From JAJDOD01 sp039024895 (GTDB lineage Bacteria; Pseudomonadota; Alphaproteobacteria; Rhodobacterales; Rhodobacteraceae): a stretch of 64,000 nt of DNA. Both the position numbers and the translations under genes were made by a program. The notes under the pieces are model-generated. The model did not search any database. It was not told the DNA's origin and saw only the letters and a program-made list of their open reading frames with translations. Shown here piece after piece: positions 35,814-47,300 of this stretch. Each line of letters starts with the position of its first letter. The stretch's first letter is position 1. The stretch spans positions 87,213-151,212 of the forward strand of contig JBCCPJ010000007.1 of assembly GCA_039024895.1 (NCBI GenBank). Reading direction: 5' to 3'.

Positions 35814-36198
35814 CTATTCGGTGACGGCGGACAATAATAGCGACCGTTCGTAAAGTAACTTTGGCATAAACAGCGTTCAAAAACGAAAGCCGCCATTCGT
35901 GCAACCGCAGCGAATTGGCGCTTCGTCCGCCACCGCTGACCTCCAGTATCCCAACTGAACTACTGTCTGCCGTGGTCAAAAACACCGTCAGACTGATCAA
36001 TGGCTCACGAGGTGGATTATCCTGCAAGTTCAAGTGGGACAGAGGCCCAAATTTCGTCAGCGCCGGATTTCACCCGGGTACGCAACTGACCTCAAGTTTG
36101 CAGCGTAAGATGGCATTTGCTGCGCTTTCAGGATGCAAAACCGCCGCTCGCGCAGGAGGTGGTTCCAACCTCACACGGCGAGCGGAAATGCGAACGTT
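35814..36198. other. Non-coding stretch, nothing recognised
   Basis: These 385 bases between the LysR fragment and the siderophore-interacting protein gene show no supported gene, repeat or terminator. Short open frames lack motifs and ribosome sites. Confidence 0.5.
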
Positions 36199-37014
36199 TT
36201 AACCCTCGGCGCGTTTCATCTTCTGGTGTTCGTCCTCAACGAGGCCAATCTTCCAGTAACCGGAAATATAGGTATCGCTCCGGGGCAGCGCTTTTTCCTG
36301 TTGGAGGAAGGCGCGCAAGCTGCGGATCACCCCGGATTCACCGGCAATGCAAGTTTGCACGCGACCCTCCGGCCACTGGAGACCGCGAATGAAGTCTTCC
36401 TGTTGGGTGGAGGGCACTTCAACATGTGGATGGATCAGCCAGTGCATCTCGATCCCATCCGGGGCGTCAATCGGCTGACGGTCCTCTTCCGTTGGGACCT
36501 CGAACAGTGCCACACCTTTGGCATCGCGCGGCATTGCCTCCAGCGTTGCCGCCGCAACGGGAATGGCAGAGGGGTCCGCGGCCACAAGATACCAATCCGC
36601 GCTGAAATCGGTAACTTTTGGGGTGCTTGGTCCCATGAACCCGATGAAATCGCCTTCCGAGGCCTGTGTCGCCCACCGCGAAGCCGGACCGTTATCGCCA
36701 TGAGCGACGAAATCGATATCCAGTTCCTGTTCATCCGCCCGATATGCGCGGACGGTATAGGTGCGCCTGATCGGCGCCGGACCGTTGGCCAATCGGTCCG
36801 CAAAGTCATCGCGCGTTTCGCCTTGCTCGGGGATCAGAAGCTTGCAATTGCCGCCCTCGCGACCTTCGGGAAAACCGGCCAACTCCGGACCAACGAGCGT
36901 CACGCGGATCATATTGGGTGTCAGCCGCCACGCCCGCTTGACCGTGAGCAATCGCGGACCCGGACGGCCCGTGGCCGCGCGCAACGTATTCTGTACTATT
37001 TTGACAAGGCTCAT
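36199..37014 (-). CDS. Siderophore-interacting protein (ViuB/SIP family)
   Basis: The 271-residue protein has the FAD-binding barrel (LTPNMIRVTLVGPELAGFPEG, then APIRRTYTVRAYR) and a SIP C-terminal NAD(P)H domain (WYLVAADPSAIPVAAATLEA, AGESGVIRSLRAFL). ViuB-type enzymes reduce ferric siderophores in the cytoplasm to free the iron. I chose ATG 37014 with GGGAA close upstream; an earlier in-frame ATG at 37137 would place the iron box inside the gene. A palindromic iron-type box lies 17 bases upstream. It stands alone as a transcription unit on the minus strand, near the NRPS-PKS. Confidence 0.88.
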   Translation of the reverse strand: MSLVKIVQNTLRAATGRPGPRLLTVKRAWRLTPNMIRVTLVGPELAGFPEGREGGNCKLLIPEQGETRDDFADRLANGPAPIRRTYTVRAYRADEQELDIDFVAHGDNGPASRWATQASEGDFIGFMGPSTPKVTDFSADWYLVAADPSAIPVAAATLEAMPRDAKGVALFEVPTEEDRQPIDAPDGIEMHWLIHPHVEVPSTQQEDFIRGLQWPEGRVQTCIAGESGVIRSLRAFLQQEKALPRSDTYISGYWKIGLVEDEHQKMKRAEG

Positions 37015-37030
37015 GTGTTTCCCATTCTCA

Positions 37031-37051
37031 TTCTGACTATTATTGTCAGAA
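37031..37051. promoter_or_regulatory. Iron-Rhodo (RirA-type) box
   Basis: TTCTGAC and GTCAGAA are perfect seven-base arms around TATTATT. The core reads TGA-N9-TCA, which matches the iron-Rhodo box consensus bound by RirA in alphaproteobacteria. It lies 17 bases upstream of the siderophore-interacting protein start, where a repressor would block expression when iron is plentiful. Confidence 0.65.
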
Positions 37052-37179
37052 ATTGGGGAAGCTGTCACTCGATACAAGCACGGGCGAGCCGTATTCACTG
37101 TTCGGTGGCAAAGAACGATCGCGCAGTTGCACACCATCTCTTTGCATTTTGTGGCACCAACATAAGAGGAGTGCGCTCC

Positions 37180-37452
37180 GTGCCCGGCAGAACGACGTTG
37201 AACATCTCACTTCCCGAGGTCATGCGCGCCTGGGTTGAAACCCGTGTCAACAGCGGTGAGTTCGCGAATGCGAGCGACTATGTCCGCGATCTCATGCGTC
37301 ACGATCAAGAGCAGGTGAAGGAAGCGCTCGACGCCAACACCGTAGCAGGCATAAGGAAAGGCATCGCGGATGTGCGGGCGGGCCGTCGGCACGACGCTGA
37401 CCAGGTTCTTGATCGGCTTGAACGCAAGTACAAGGCCGATCCTGACACCTAA
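37180..37452 (+). CDS. parD: ParD-type antitoxin
   Basis: The 90-residue protein has a ribbon-helix-helix start (RTTLNISLPEVMRAWVETRV) followed by GEFANASDYVRDLMRHD and a charged C-terminal tail, typical of CC2985-family ParD. I chose GTG 37180 with AGAGGAG about eight bases upstream. It overlaps the parE frame by one base. The antitoxin is intact although its toxin partner is broken. Confidence 0.85.
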   Translation: MPGRTTLNISLPEVMRAWVETRVNSGEFANASDYVRDLMRHDQEQVKEALDANTVAGIRKGIADVRAGRRHDADQVLDRLERKYKADPDT

Positions 37453-37850
37453 TGAAATTTGTTTTCACTGCCGAGGCCGAAGCTGATTTCGAGTCCATTG
37501 GCGACTACATAGCCGTGGACGTGCCGCAACGGGCCATATCCTTTCTCAAATAGGTCCACGCGGCCTGCATCAACCTCAGCGCAGAACCGGCAAGACGCGT
37601 TGTCGGCCCCTTCGACGGCATGTCCGTGCGCCAGTCGAACCACGGACGATATCGAATCTACTTCTGTTGGGATGAGCAAGACGACACGGTCCGCATACTT
37701 TATATTCGCCATTTGTCGCGCAAAACCTGGATTTTTCGGGCGCGACCTAGGCTCAGGCGCTTTCGCCGCACCCATCGGCCACCACCCGCATCAACTGTTT
37801 CGCATACAGATATTGTTCCGGTGAAATATCGTTTTTGTTCAGCAACTTAA
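37452..37850 (+). pseudogene. parE: ParE-type toxin gene with an internal stop
   Basis: From ATG 37452 the frame reads MKFVFTAEAEADFESIGDYI and VPQRAISFLK, then meets TAG at 37551-37553 and continues in the same frame with VHAACINLS, GPFDGMSVRQSNHGRYRIYF and VRILYIRHLSRKTW. In ParE the interrupted position usually carries Gln or a similar residue, so a single CAG to TAG change explains it. The end after TWIFRARP runs longer than usual for the family, so a 3' frameshift is possible too. It directly follows the intact parD. Confidence 0.78.
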
Positions 37851-38326
37851 CCGCGCCAACTCCTGGTAGTCACTCGATGTATTAGAGTCACCATTAAACA
37901 GCACCTCGTCGCTAATATAAACTTATCGTGAGGGATGTTCTTTACGTGGGGAAAACGGACAGCATATAACACTCCGGGTCGACACTTTATCACCCGGCAG
38001 TTCTGCTGTGCTTGGTGACGAGTGGTAATACGTAATTTGGTAGTGTCGGGGTGACATGACTTCGGATTTAAATCGTTGCGCTGTTTTGCGCAAGTGGGGG
38101 GTGTCGGCATGAGTGCGTTCGACACTTGTATATATAGTGCGGACGCCTGCACATCTTCGCTGCTTGCTCAACCGTCGGCGCCGCTTATCAAGCACTTTGC
38201 ATCACGAACTGACGCGAGATTGCTGCTGCCGGACTCCATTTCGATCACGGCAACCTCATTACGGCGACCACAGCGCGACACGTCCGCGCCGCATTTTTCG
38301 CGGAAGAAGTTTTAACGGTTCAGACT
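37851..38326. promoter_or_regulatory. Leader and promoter region of the NRPS-PKS gene
   Basis: No gene was recognised in these 476 bases. Two direct copies of TCGACACTT lie at 37979-37987 and 38119-38127, each followed by an A+T-rich patch. CCGGGT and ACCCGG form a six-base inverted repeat around the first copy. No clear promoter or iron box was found. The region probably contains the promoter of the assembly line. Confidence 0.35.
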
Positions 38327-41300
38327 ATGCAAGTACTTCCTCCGAGAGACATCTCGATTTCCACCGAAAAATACGCGCGCGTCGAGGCCCTCTTAACGGG
38401 TACCTACGATCCTGAACTGAGCCTTTTCGAGCATTTCCGCCGCATTGCCGACATCATGGATGATGCGCCGGCAATTCTGCACTTTGATACGCAACTCACC
38501 TATCGCGCCCTCTTGGATGCCGTCGAGAGGCTCGCAGCGCGCTTGGTCGATGCTGGCATCGGCCACGGCGATAGGGTGGGCATTCTGGCGGAACGCGGCC
38601 CAGAGGCGATTGTGGCTATGCTTGCCACGACCCGGATCGGTGCATCTTACACGCCACTGGTGCCAACCTATCACGAAGCCCAGATTGGGTCGATCATCGC
38701 TGATATCGAAGCGTCGGCCCTGATCGCTGGTGCAGATCTGCTCACGGCGGCCCATGAGGCAGCGCCGGAAGGCTGCAAAGTGCTCGACGCAACCAGCAAC
38801 GAGAAACCGACATTTGCGCAGGAGCTGCCCGCCGCCCAAGGCGATGACATCGCCTATGTCCTTTATACTTCCGGATCGACCGGCAAGCCCAAAGGCGTGC
38901 GCGTGCGCCACCGGGGGATTGCGCGGATTGTCTACAACCAGCCCGTTCCGATCTTCGTGCCCGGCGAGCGCATTTTGAACTGCTGCACCCTTGCCGGCGA
39001 CATTTCAGCGGGCGAAATCTGGGGCGCGCTTTTGTCCGGCGCATCGGTCGCCATCGTTGAAGAAGCGCGCGCCTCCATTGACGCCATCGGCTCGGCCATG
39101 CGACGCCACCAGGCCAATGTTGCGCTGATGTATCCGGGCATCTTTCACCTTCTGATCGATAGCGATCCGGACGCCTTCGCCAGCCTGCGCGTCGTCACGG
39201 CGGGCGGCGACACCATGTCCGTGAGCCATGTGCGCAAATTGCAAGCGCGATTTCCCAACCTGAAGATCGGCAACAAATACGGGCCAACTGAAACAACCAT
39301 CTTCACCCATGTGCATATTTTGACCGCCGACGATCTGGCGGGGTCGGAATTACCCCTTGGTCATCCTATCGGACATACGGACAGCTATGTGCTGGATGAG
39401 AACTTGAAACCCGTAAAACCCGGGGAACAGGGCCAGTGTGTCATCGGCGGCCATGCGGTTGCCGCCGGATACCTGAACCGGCCGGACACCACGGCGGCCA
39501 GTTTTGTCGATCACCCCCTGCCCGGTGGCACCGGCAAGGTCTATTTGACCGGCGATATGGTGGAGCTGACCGAGGACGGTAATATCTTGTTTCGCGGCCG
39601 GGTCGACCGGCAGGTTAAGCTTGGCGGGCGCAGGATCGAGCTTGACGAGATTGAGATCTCCATCCGCAACCTTGACGAAATTGCCGATGCGGCCGTCGGT
39701 GTGGGACGCGTCAAGGGACGGGATCCGCAGATTGTCGCCTTCATGAAACCCACGGAAGGCGTGGCAACCGGCGACGCTTTGGTGGCGTCCGTCCGGGCAT
39801 CGCTCGCCGCTACCCTGCCCGACACAATGATCCCCCGCAGCTTTGAAATCCTTGATGAAATGCCCCTATCGGGCAACGGCAAAACTGACCGTAAGGGCCT
39901 GATTGCCGGTTGGGAAACGCGCGCGAGCGAGGCAGATGCCCGCCGCAAGGCCGCCCGCACCGAAGCCAAAGCAGAAAATGCCGACGAACCCGCGATCGAC
40001 CGGCTCGCCCTCGCCCGTTACATCGAAGAGACGTGGAGCGCCCTGGTAAATGCTGATGATATCGGCACCAAGGCACAGTTTTTCGATGTTGGCGGCACTT
40101 CGATGATGGCCCTCGAATTTATCGAGATGTTGCGGCGCGACCGTGGCCTCGACCTTTCGGCAACGGATTTCTTCGATGCCCCGACCATCGAAGGCATCGT
40201 CACCCGGCTCGCAGGGACGTCTCAGGTGCCCGACGCGGCACACCGCGCGCCTACTGTCGCCGCCCGCGACCAGAAATCAGACCTGATCGCTATCGTTGGC
40301 ATGGCCGGACGCTTCCCCGGGGCGCGGTCGGTCAGCGAATTCTGGCAAGGGCTGGTCGAAGGACGCGAGATGATCTCGCATTTCTCCGAGGATGAGCTGG
40401 AAATCGACCCGCGCGACGCCGAACCAGACACGCCGTACGTCCTGTCGCGTGGCACGATGATCGACGCGGACAAATTCGACGCTTTGCATTTCGGTATTCC
40501 GCCGCGCGAGGCGGAGCGGCTCGACCCGCAACACCGGATTATGCTGGAGGTCGCCCAGACAGCGCTTGAAGATGCAGGCCATGACCCGGATCGCTTCGCC
40601 GGAAAGATCGGCATCTTCTGCGGCGCATCCCAGTCGAGTTACCTCTTGAACAACCTGCTCGGTGCGCCCGGTGCGGCGCGGCAATTGGCGGCCGGGTATC
40701 CGGTCAAGGACTTCGCCACGCTCTTCGGCAATGACAAGGAGTTCATCGCAACACGGGTGGCTTACAAGCTGAACCTGAAAGGTCCGGCGATGACGGTGCA
40801 GACCGCCTGTTCGACTGCGTTGACAGCGGTTTCGCAGGCCTGCAATGCCCTGCGTGAAGGCCAGGCCGATATGGTGCTCGCCGGAGCTGTTTCCGTAACC
40901 TTCCCCACCAAGCGGCCCTACGCTTATCTCCCCGAAGGCATGGCCTCCGGCGATGGGCACTGCCGCACATTCGATGCCGAGGCATCGGGCACTGTCTTCG
41001 GCGATGGTGCGGGCCTCGTCGTGCTGCGCAGACTCGAAGACGCGCTGGCCGACGGCGACGACGTGATCGCAGTCATTCGCGGTGTCGGCATCAACAATGA
41101 CGGTGCCGAAAAGGCCGGATACGCCGCGCCGTCGATCCGTGCGCAATCTGACGCCATCTTGACCGCCCACCGGAACGCCGGGATCGCGCCGCGCCAGATT
41201 GGCTTTGTCGAAGCCCATGGCACCGCCACGCCGCTTGGCGACCCGATTGAGTTCACCGCCCTCCAAACCGCGTTCGGCGCCGGGACGGAGGAGCGCCAGT

Positions 41301-44300
41301 TTTGCGCGCTCAGCTCTGCCAAAACCAATATCGGGCATCTCGATGTTGCCGCCGGTGTTGCGGGCCTCATCAAGGCCGCGCTTGTGCTGAAGCACGAAAA
41401 AATCCCGCCACTTCTGCACTTTACGAAGCCAAACCCACGGATTGACTTCGAAGATTCCGCTTTCTACCCGGTGACGGAGGTGACCGACTGGAGCCGGGGT
41501 GACACGCCCCGCATGGCCGGTGTTAGCGCCTTTGGCGTCGGCGGCACAAACGTGCATCTGGTGCTCGAAGAAGCGCCCACGACGGAGCAGACAGACCCAA
41601 CGGACGCGAACGCCCTGCGCGTCTTCCCCGTCTCCGGCACCTCGCCAGATGCGATTGCCGCAAGTATCACGGAACTGGGCGCTTTCGCGGCGGACAGCCC
41701 CGCCGCTGATCCCGACCGTGTTGTGGCCACGTTGCGCGAAGGGCGACGCACCTATGGGCAACGCGCTGTCCTCGTCGCGCGGGACATGGCCAGTTTGGCT
41801 GAAGCCGCCGCCACCCATAAAGGTACGCCCACGAAGGCGGCTGAGCGCGCCGGTCTCGCGTTCCTGTTCCCCGGTCAGGGGGCGCAACATGTGGGCATGG
41901 CAAGGCACCTTCGCGAGGGTGCCCCGGTGTTTCGCGACGCGCTCGAAGAATGCACCCGGCTATTGGAGCCCGAGCTTGGCCTGAACCTGCTCGACATCAT
42001 CCACCCGCCCGCCGATCAGGCGGAAGCAATGACAGAGCGGCTCCGCGACACGGCGCTGGCGCAACCGGCGATCTTTGCGACCTCCTATGCGCTTGCCAAG
42101 CAATGGGACCATTGGGGCGTGACGCCCGATGTCATGGTCGGCCATTCCATCGGCGAGTTTGTGGCCGCCACGCTCGCAGGCGTCATGGCCCTGCCCGACG
42201 CCCTTAAACTGATCGCGCTGCGCGGTCGGCTGATGGCGGATCTGCCGCGCGGCCTCATGGTCTCTGTCCGCGCCACCGAAGACGAAATCCTGCCCTATCT
42301 CGGGGCCGGTCTGGACCTTGCCGCCGTTAATGGCGCGAAAGCCGTTGTTATCGCGGGGTCGGAGGAAGCTTGCGACGCTATTCTGCCCAAGATCGAGGCC
42401 GATGGGTTCGTTGCCTCCAAGCTGCACACCAGCCACGCTTTCCACAGCCACATGATGGAACCCGCCCTCGCCCCGTTCCAAGCGGCAATTGAGAAGCTGA
42501 CGCTTGGCGCGCCGAAACGCCCGATCTTGTCCACTGTGACCGGCGATTGGCTGACCGATGACGAAGCGACAAGCGCCGAGTACTGGGCCATGCATATGCG
42601 GCGTCCCGTCCGGTTTTATGATGCAATTCAAGTGCTTTGGGCGGAGGGGCAGCACATGTTCCTCGAAGCCGGGCCGGGCCGGACGCTGGCGACACTCGCC
42701 GGTCAGAACCCCGATCGCGGTCGCGCGCAACCGGCCCTGTCATCCCTGCCCCATGCCCAGGCCGAAGACGCCGACAGCCATGCGGCCCTGTTGGAGAGCT
42801 TTGGCTTGCTCTGGGCAAATGGCTACCCTGTTGACTGGTCACGCATCGACGACGGGCGACCAAAAGCGCGCCGCTTGCCCGGCTTGCCGACCTACCCGTT
42901 CCAGCGGAAACGCCACTGGATCGAACCGGCGGCGCTTACGGTTGGAGACACAACTGACGAGTTGCCCGCTGTCGCCCCCGACGAAGCGGAGGCTACCCCC
43001 CTGCCTCCCGCAGATGCGGGTATGGCGGTGCGGCAGATGCTCGAAGACCTCTCCGGCGTCGAACCGGACGACATGGACGGCACCGCTACCTTCCTCGAAC
43101 TTGGCTTTGACAGCCTGCTCCTGACCCAGGCAACGCGGGAAATCAGCGACCGCTTCGGCGTCACCGTGACCTTGCGCGAGCTGATCGACGGCCTGCCCAA
43201 CATCGACACGCTCGCGGCTCATATCGAGGCGAACGGCAACCTGTCGGGCGCAGCACCGGCAGACAAGACCAAAGTCGGCTGGATGGCAGAGATCGAACGC
43301 CCGGCGCCGAAGCCCGATACGAAACCGGTCCAGACCTCGGCGCCGATGACGACAATCTCCCGCGATGCGGAAGAGATCACCTCGGAACAGCGCGCCCATA
43401 TCGATGCGCTTGTGGCCCGCTTCAATGCGCGTACACCCAAATCGAAAGCGCTGACGCAACAATATCGTCAATACCACGCCGACCCGCGCACCGCCGCCGG
43501 GTTTAACCGACTGTGGAAAGATGCGGTCTATCAAGTGGTGTCCCATCGCTCGAAAGGCAGCCGCTTCATCGACGTGGATGGCAATGAATATCTCGACCTG
43601 CTGAACGGCTTCGGCCCCGGTTTCTTCGGCCATACCAATGAAATGGTCGTGGACCCTGTGCAGGAACGGCTCAATCGAGGGTTTGAAGTGGGGCCGCAAC
43701 ATCTCGAAGCGATGGAGGCTGCGCAGCTCTTCTGCGAAGTCACCGGCAATGAGCGTGCGAGCTTTGTTTGTACCGGCTCGGAGGCGGTCTATGCCGCCAT
43801 GCGTCTTGCCCGTACAGTGACCAATCGCGATAAAATCGTGATCTTCCAGCGCGACTACCACGGCAATTTCGATGAGGTCCTCGTGCGGGGTCTCGAAGGC
43901 AAGGACGGCCCCCGCACCCTGCCTCTGACGCCGGGTATTCCCCGCGCCTCTGTCGAGAATATCGTCGTCTTGCCCTATGGCACGCCGCAATCGCTCGACT
44001 GGATACGGGCCCATGCCGACACCCTTGCCGCAGTAGTTGTCGAGCCGGTACAATCGCGTCGCCCGGAATGGCGCCCAGCCGAATTTGTGCGCGAAGTCCG
44101 CCGCATCACAGAGCGTTCCGGCGCGCTGATGGTAATGGACGAGGTTGTGACCGGCTTCCGCTTTGGTCCGCGCGGTGCGCAAGCCTATTTCGGGGTCGAG
44201 GCCGACCTTGTGACCTATGGCAAGATCGTCGGCGGTGAGATGCCCGTGGGGGTCGTCGCCGGGAAAGCCCGTTATATGGACACCTTCGATGGAGGGCAGT

Positions 44301-47300
44301 GGACCTATGGGGACGGCAGCTTCCCCGAAGCTCCCGTGACCTTCTTTGCCGGCACGTTCGTGCGCCACCCGCTGGCCATGGCCGCTCTCCGCGCCGTACT
44401 GTTGTTTCTGAAGAAGCAGCCGGAGCTTTTCTGGCGCAAAATCAACGCCAAAGGCGATCACCTGGCGGGAACGGTGAACCGCTGGTTTGAAGACAATGAC
44501 ATGCCCTTCGAGCTGCCCAACTGCGGCTCGCTCATGTATCTGCGGATCGGCGAGGATCAGAAATTCGGCAACCTCCTTGGCGTGCATCTGCGTGCGCGAG
44601 GGCTTTATTTGCTGGAAGGTTTCCCGTCTTATCTCACCGCCGCCCATGACGACGAAGACCTTGCCTTCGCCATTGACGCTTACAAGGACGCGGCCCTTGA
44701 AATGCGGGCCGGTGGCCTCCTCACCGGACGCGAAACCGTGCCCTATGACGGCCCGCATGTGACGACAGCGCCGCCCCGTCTCAGCCTGCCCGACGGGGAA
44801 GAGCGGATCGCGGCACAGATGGCGGCACCGGTCGGCGCGATGCACGTGCCCACCACCGCCGCGCAACAGGAAATCTGGACCGCGCTGCAATTCACGCCGG
44901 AACTGAACCTCGCCTATAACGAGAGTGTGCGGCTTGACCTGCGCGGCACTCTCGACGCTGATCTGCTGCAAAAGGCCGTGAGCCAGGTGGTCGAGCGCCA
45001 CGATGCGCTCCGCTCAACCTTCACCGCAGATGGGACGGAGATGGTCATCCATCCCGATATGGACCTCGATATCCGCTGGACCGACCTGACCGATGATCCC
45101 GACCGGGAGCAGACATTGGCCGCAGCGCTCCGGCGCGAGGTCGAGGTCGAGCTTGATCTGGCGAACGGTCCCTTGGCGCGCGCCGAACTGCTGCGCATGA
45201 CACCCGAACATCACGTTTTGATCGTGACCGCGCATCATATCGTTTGCGACGGATGGTCGATTGATGTGGTGATCCGCGATCTTGGCAAGATTTACGCGGC
45301 GTTGGTGGCGGGTACTCAGGCTGCGCTTGAGCCGGTGCAAAGCATCATCGATTACACCGCTGCTGAAGCGGCCTGGCGCAAAACCGAGGCCGCCGAAACG
45401 GTCCGGCATTTCTGGATGGACCTGTATCAGGGCGATATGCCTGTGATCGAAATGCCCACCGATCGCCCCCGCGGCAACGGTTTGGCCATGCGCGGGGCAC
45501 GTCTCGATCTGGCGGTGCCTGCTGATCTGACAGAGCGTCTGCGTGCCATGGCGCGGCGCGAAAACCTGTCGTTCGTCACGCTGCTCTTTGCGGCCTGGTC
45601 ACTGCAAATGTCGCGTCTTGTGCGGAATGAGGACATGATTATCGGGATGCCTGCCGCTGGACAGTCCGCCCGTGGCATGCCCGGTGTCGTGGGCCATTGC
45701 GTCCATTTCCTGCCAATCCGCACCGCCGTCCCGCAGGATATCAGCCTCAAAAGCTATTTGATGGCCACCCGTAACCGCTTCCTCGACGTGTTCGATCACC
45801 AAACCTACACGCTGGGCGAACTTGTCCGCGACCTCAACGTGCCGCGCAGTGCCGACCGACGCATGCTGACACCCTTGGTTTTCAACCATGACATGGGCAT
45901 CGATCTCTCGGAGCTGAGTTTCGGCTCGACGGCTTCTACCCTTGCCACGAACACCCGCACGGTTGAGGTGTTCGATATCTTCCTCAACCTGACCGACCGG
46001 ACCGACACGATTTTGGCTGAGTGGAGCTATAACGCCGATCTCTTCGATGCCGACACCATCGCACGTTACGCGACCGGGTTCGTGACCCTCCTTGAAGCCT
46101 TCGTCGATGCCGACCCAAAGGAAAACGTCTCTGACGTATCGGGCTTGCGGGCCGAGGATCGCCAACGCCTCTTGACCGATTGGCAGGGCGTGGAGGTTGA
46201 GTTTCCAAGCGATCAATCCTTGGCGCAGGTTTTTGCCGAGCGCGCCGCAGAGACCCCTCAGGCTACTGCAGTCATCGCCGGTGAAACGCATGTGAGCTAC
46301 GGTGCCCTTGAAGCGCGCGCCAATGAGCTGAGCGCTGCTATGATGTCCAAGGGCATCGGTGCAGGTGACCGTGTGGGGCTGTGCCTCGACCGCTCCGTCG
46401 ATCTGGTGGCCGCCATGCTGGCCGTGCTCCGGCTGGACGCCCTCTTTGTGCCCCTCGCGCCCAACCTGCCAAAGGCGCGGGTCAATTACCTGATGACTGA
46501 TAGCGGCGCCGCGACCGTGCTCACGAAGGCCGCCTATGCCCAGCGGTTCGACTTCACCGATGCCGTTCTCGTGGAGGAGATTGACGCCGGTGACGCAGCG
46601 ACAGTAGCCCTGCCGCCGCTGCGCACCCCTGCTCCGGATGCTGCCGCCTATGTGGCTTACACCTCTGGCTCCACCGGCCAGCCCAAGGGCGTTGTCGGCA
46701 CGCACCGAGCGACGCTGAACCGCTTCGCCTGGATGTGGCGCGCCTATCCGTTCGAGACGGGCGAGGTTATGTGCCAGAAGACAGCGATTTCCTTTGTGGA
46801 TTCCATCTGGGAGATCCTCGGACCCCTTCTGGCAGGGGTGCCGCAGGTCGTCATCCCCGAAGAGGTTGTCACCGAGCCCCGCCGTTTCCTTGAGACACTG
46901 GGGGACGCGGGTGTGACCCGTCTGCTGGTCGTACCCTCCCTGCTCCGCGCGCTGTTGGAAAGCGATCTTGCCCTCGGCGAAATCGCCCCCTCCCTCAGGC
47001 TTCTCTTTACTTCCGGGGAAACCTTGCCAGGCGATCTTGCCCGCCAATTCCTCGACAGCGCGCCCAATGTGACGTTGATCAACCTCTACGGTTCCTCCGA
47101 AGTGGCTGCCGATGTCACCGTGCACGAGATTACGGCGGCGGACCTTGACGGCGGCGCTGCCCCCATCGGGCGCGCCATCGATAACGCCCGGCTCTACGTT
47201 CTCGACAGCCACCATGCCTTGGTGCCCGTGGGAACGACCGGTGAGCTGTATGTCGGCGGCGCGGCCTTGGCAGCGGGCTATCTCGGGCGCGACGAACTCA

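Noticed and set aside
36133..37452. A 439-codon plus-strand frame that ends in ParD
   Set aside because: All but the last 90 codons lie opposite or upstream of the siderophore-interacting protein gene. ParD has its own GTG and ribosome site at 37180.
40277..41908. A 543-codon open frame on the minus strand
   Set aside because: It lies opposite the KS and AT domains and is explained by base composition.
42839..45001. A 720-codon open frame on the minus strand opposite the NRPS-PKS
   Set aside because: It is opposite conserved NRPS-PKS domains with intact motifs. Long antisense frames are common in G+C-rich genes. No family motif is seen.
45599..47215. A 538-codon open frame on the minus strand
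   Set aside because: It lies opposite the C and A2 domains and shows no recognisable protein features.
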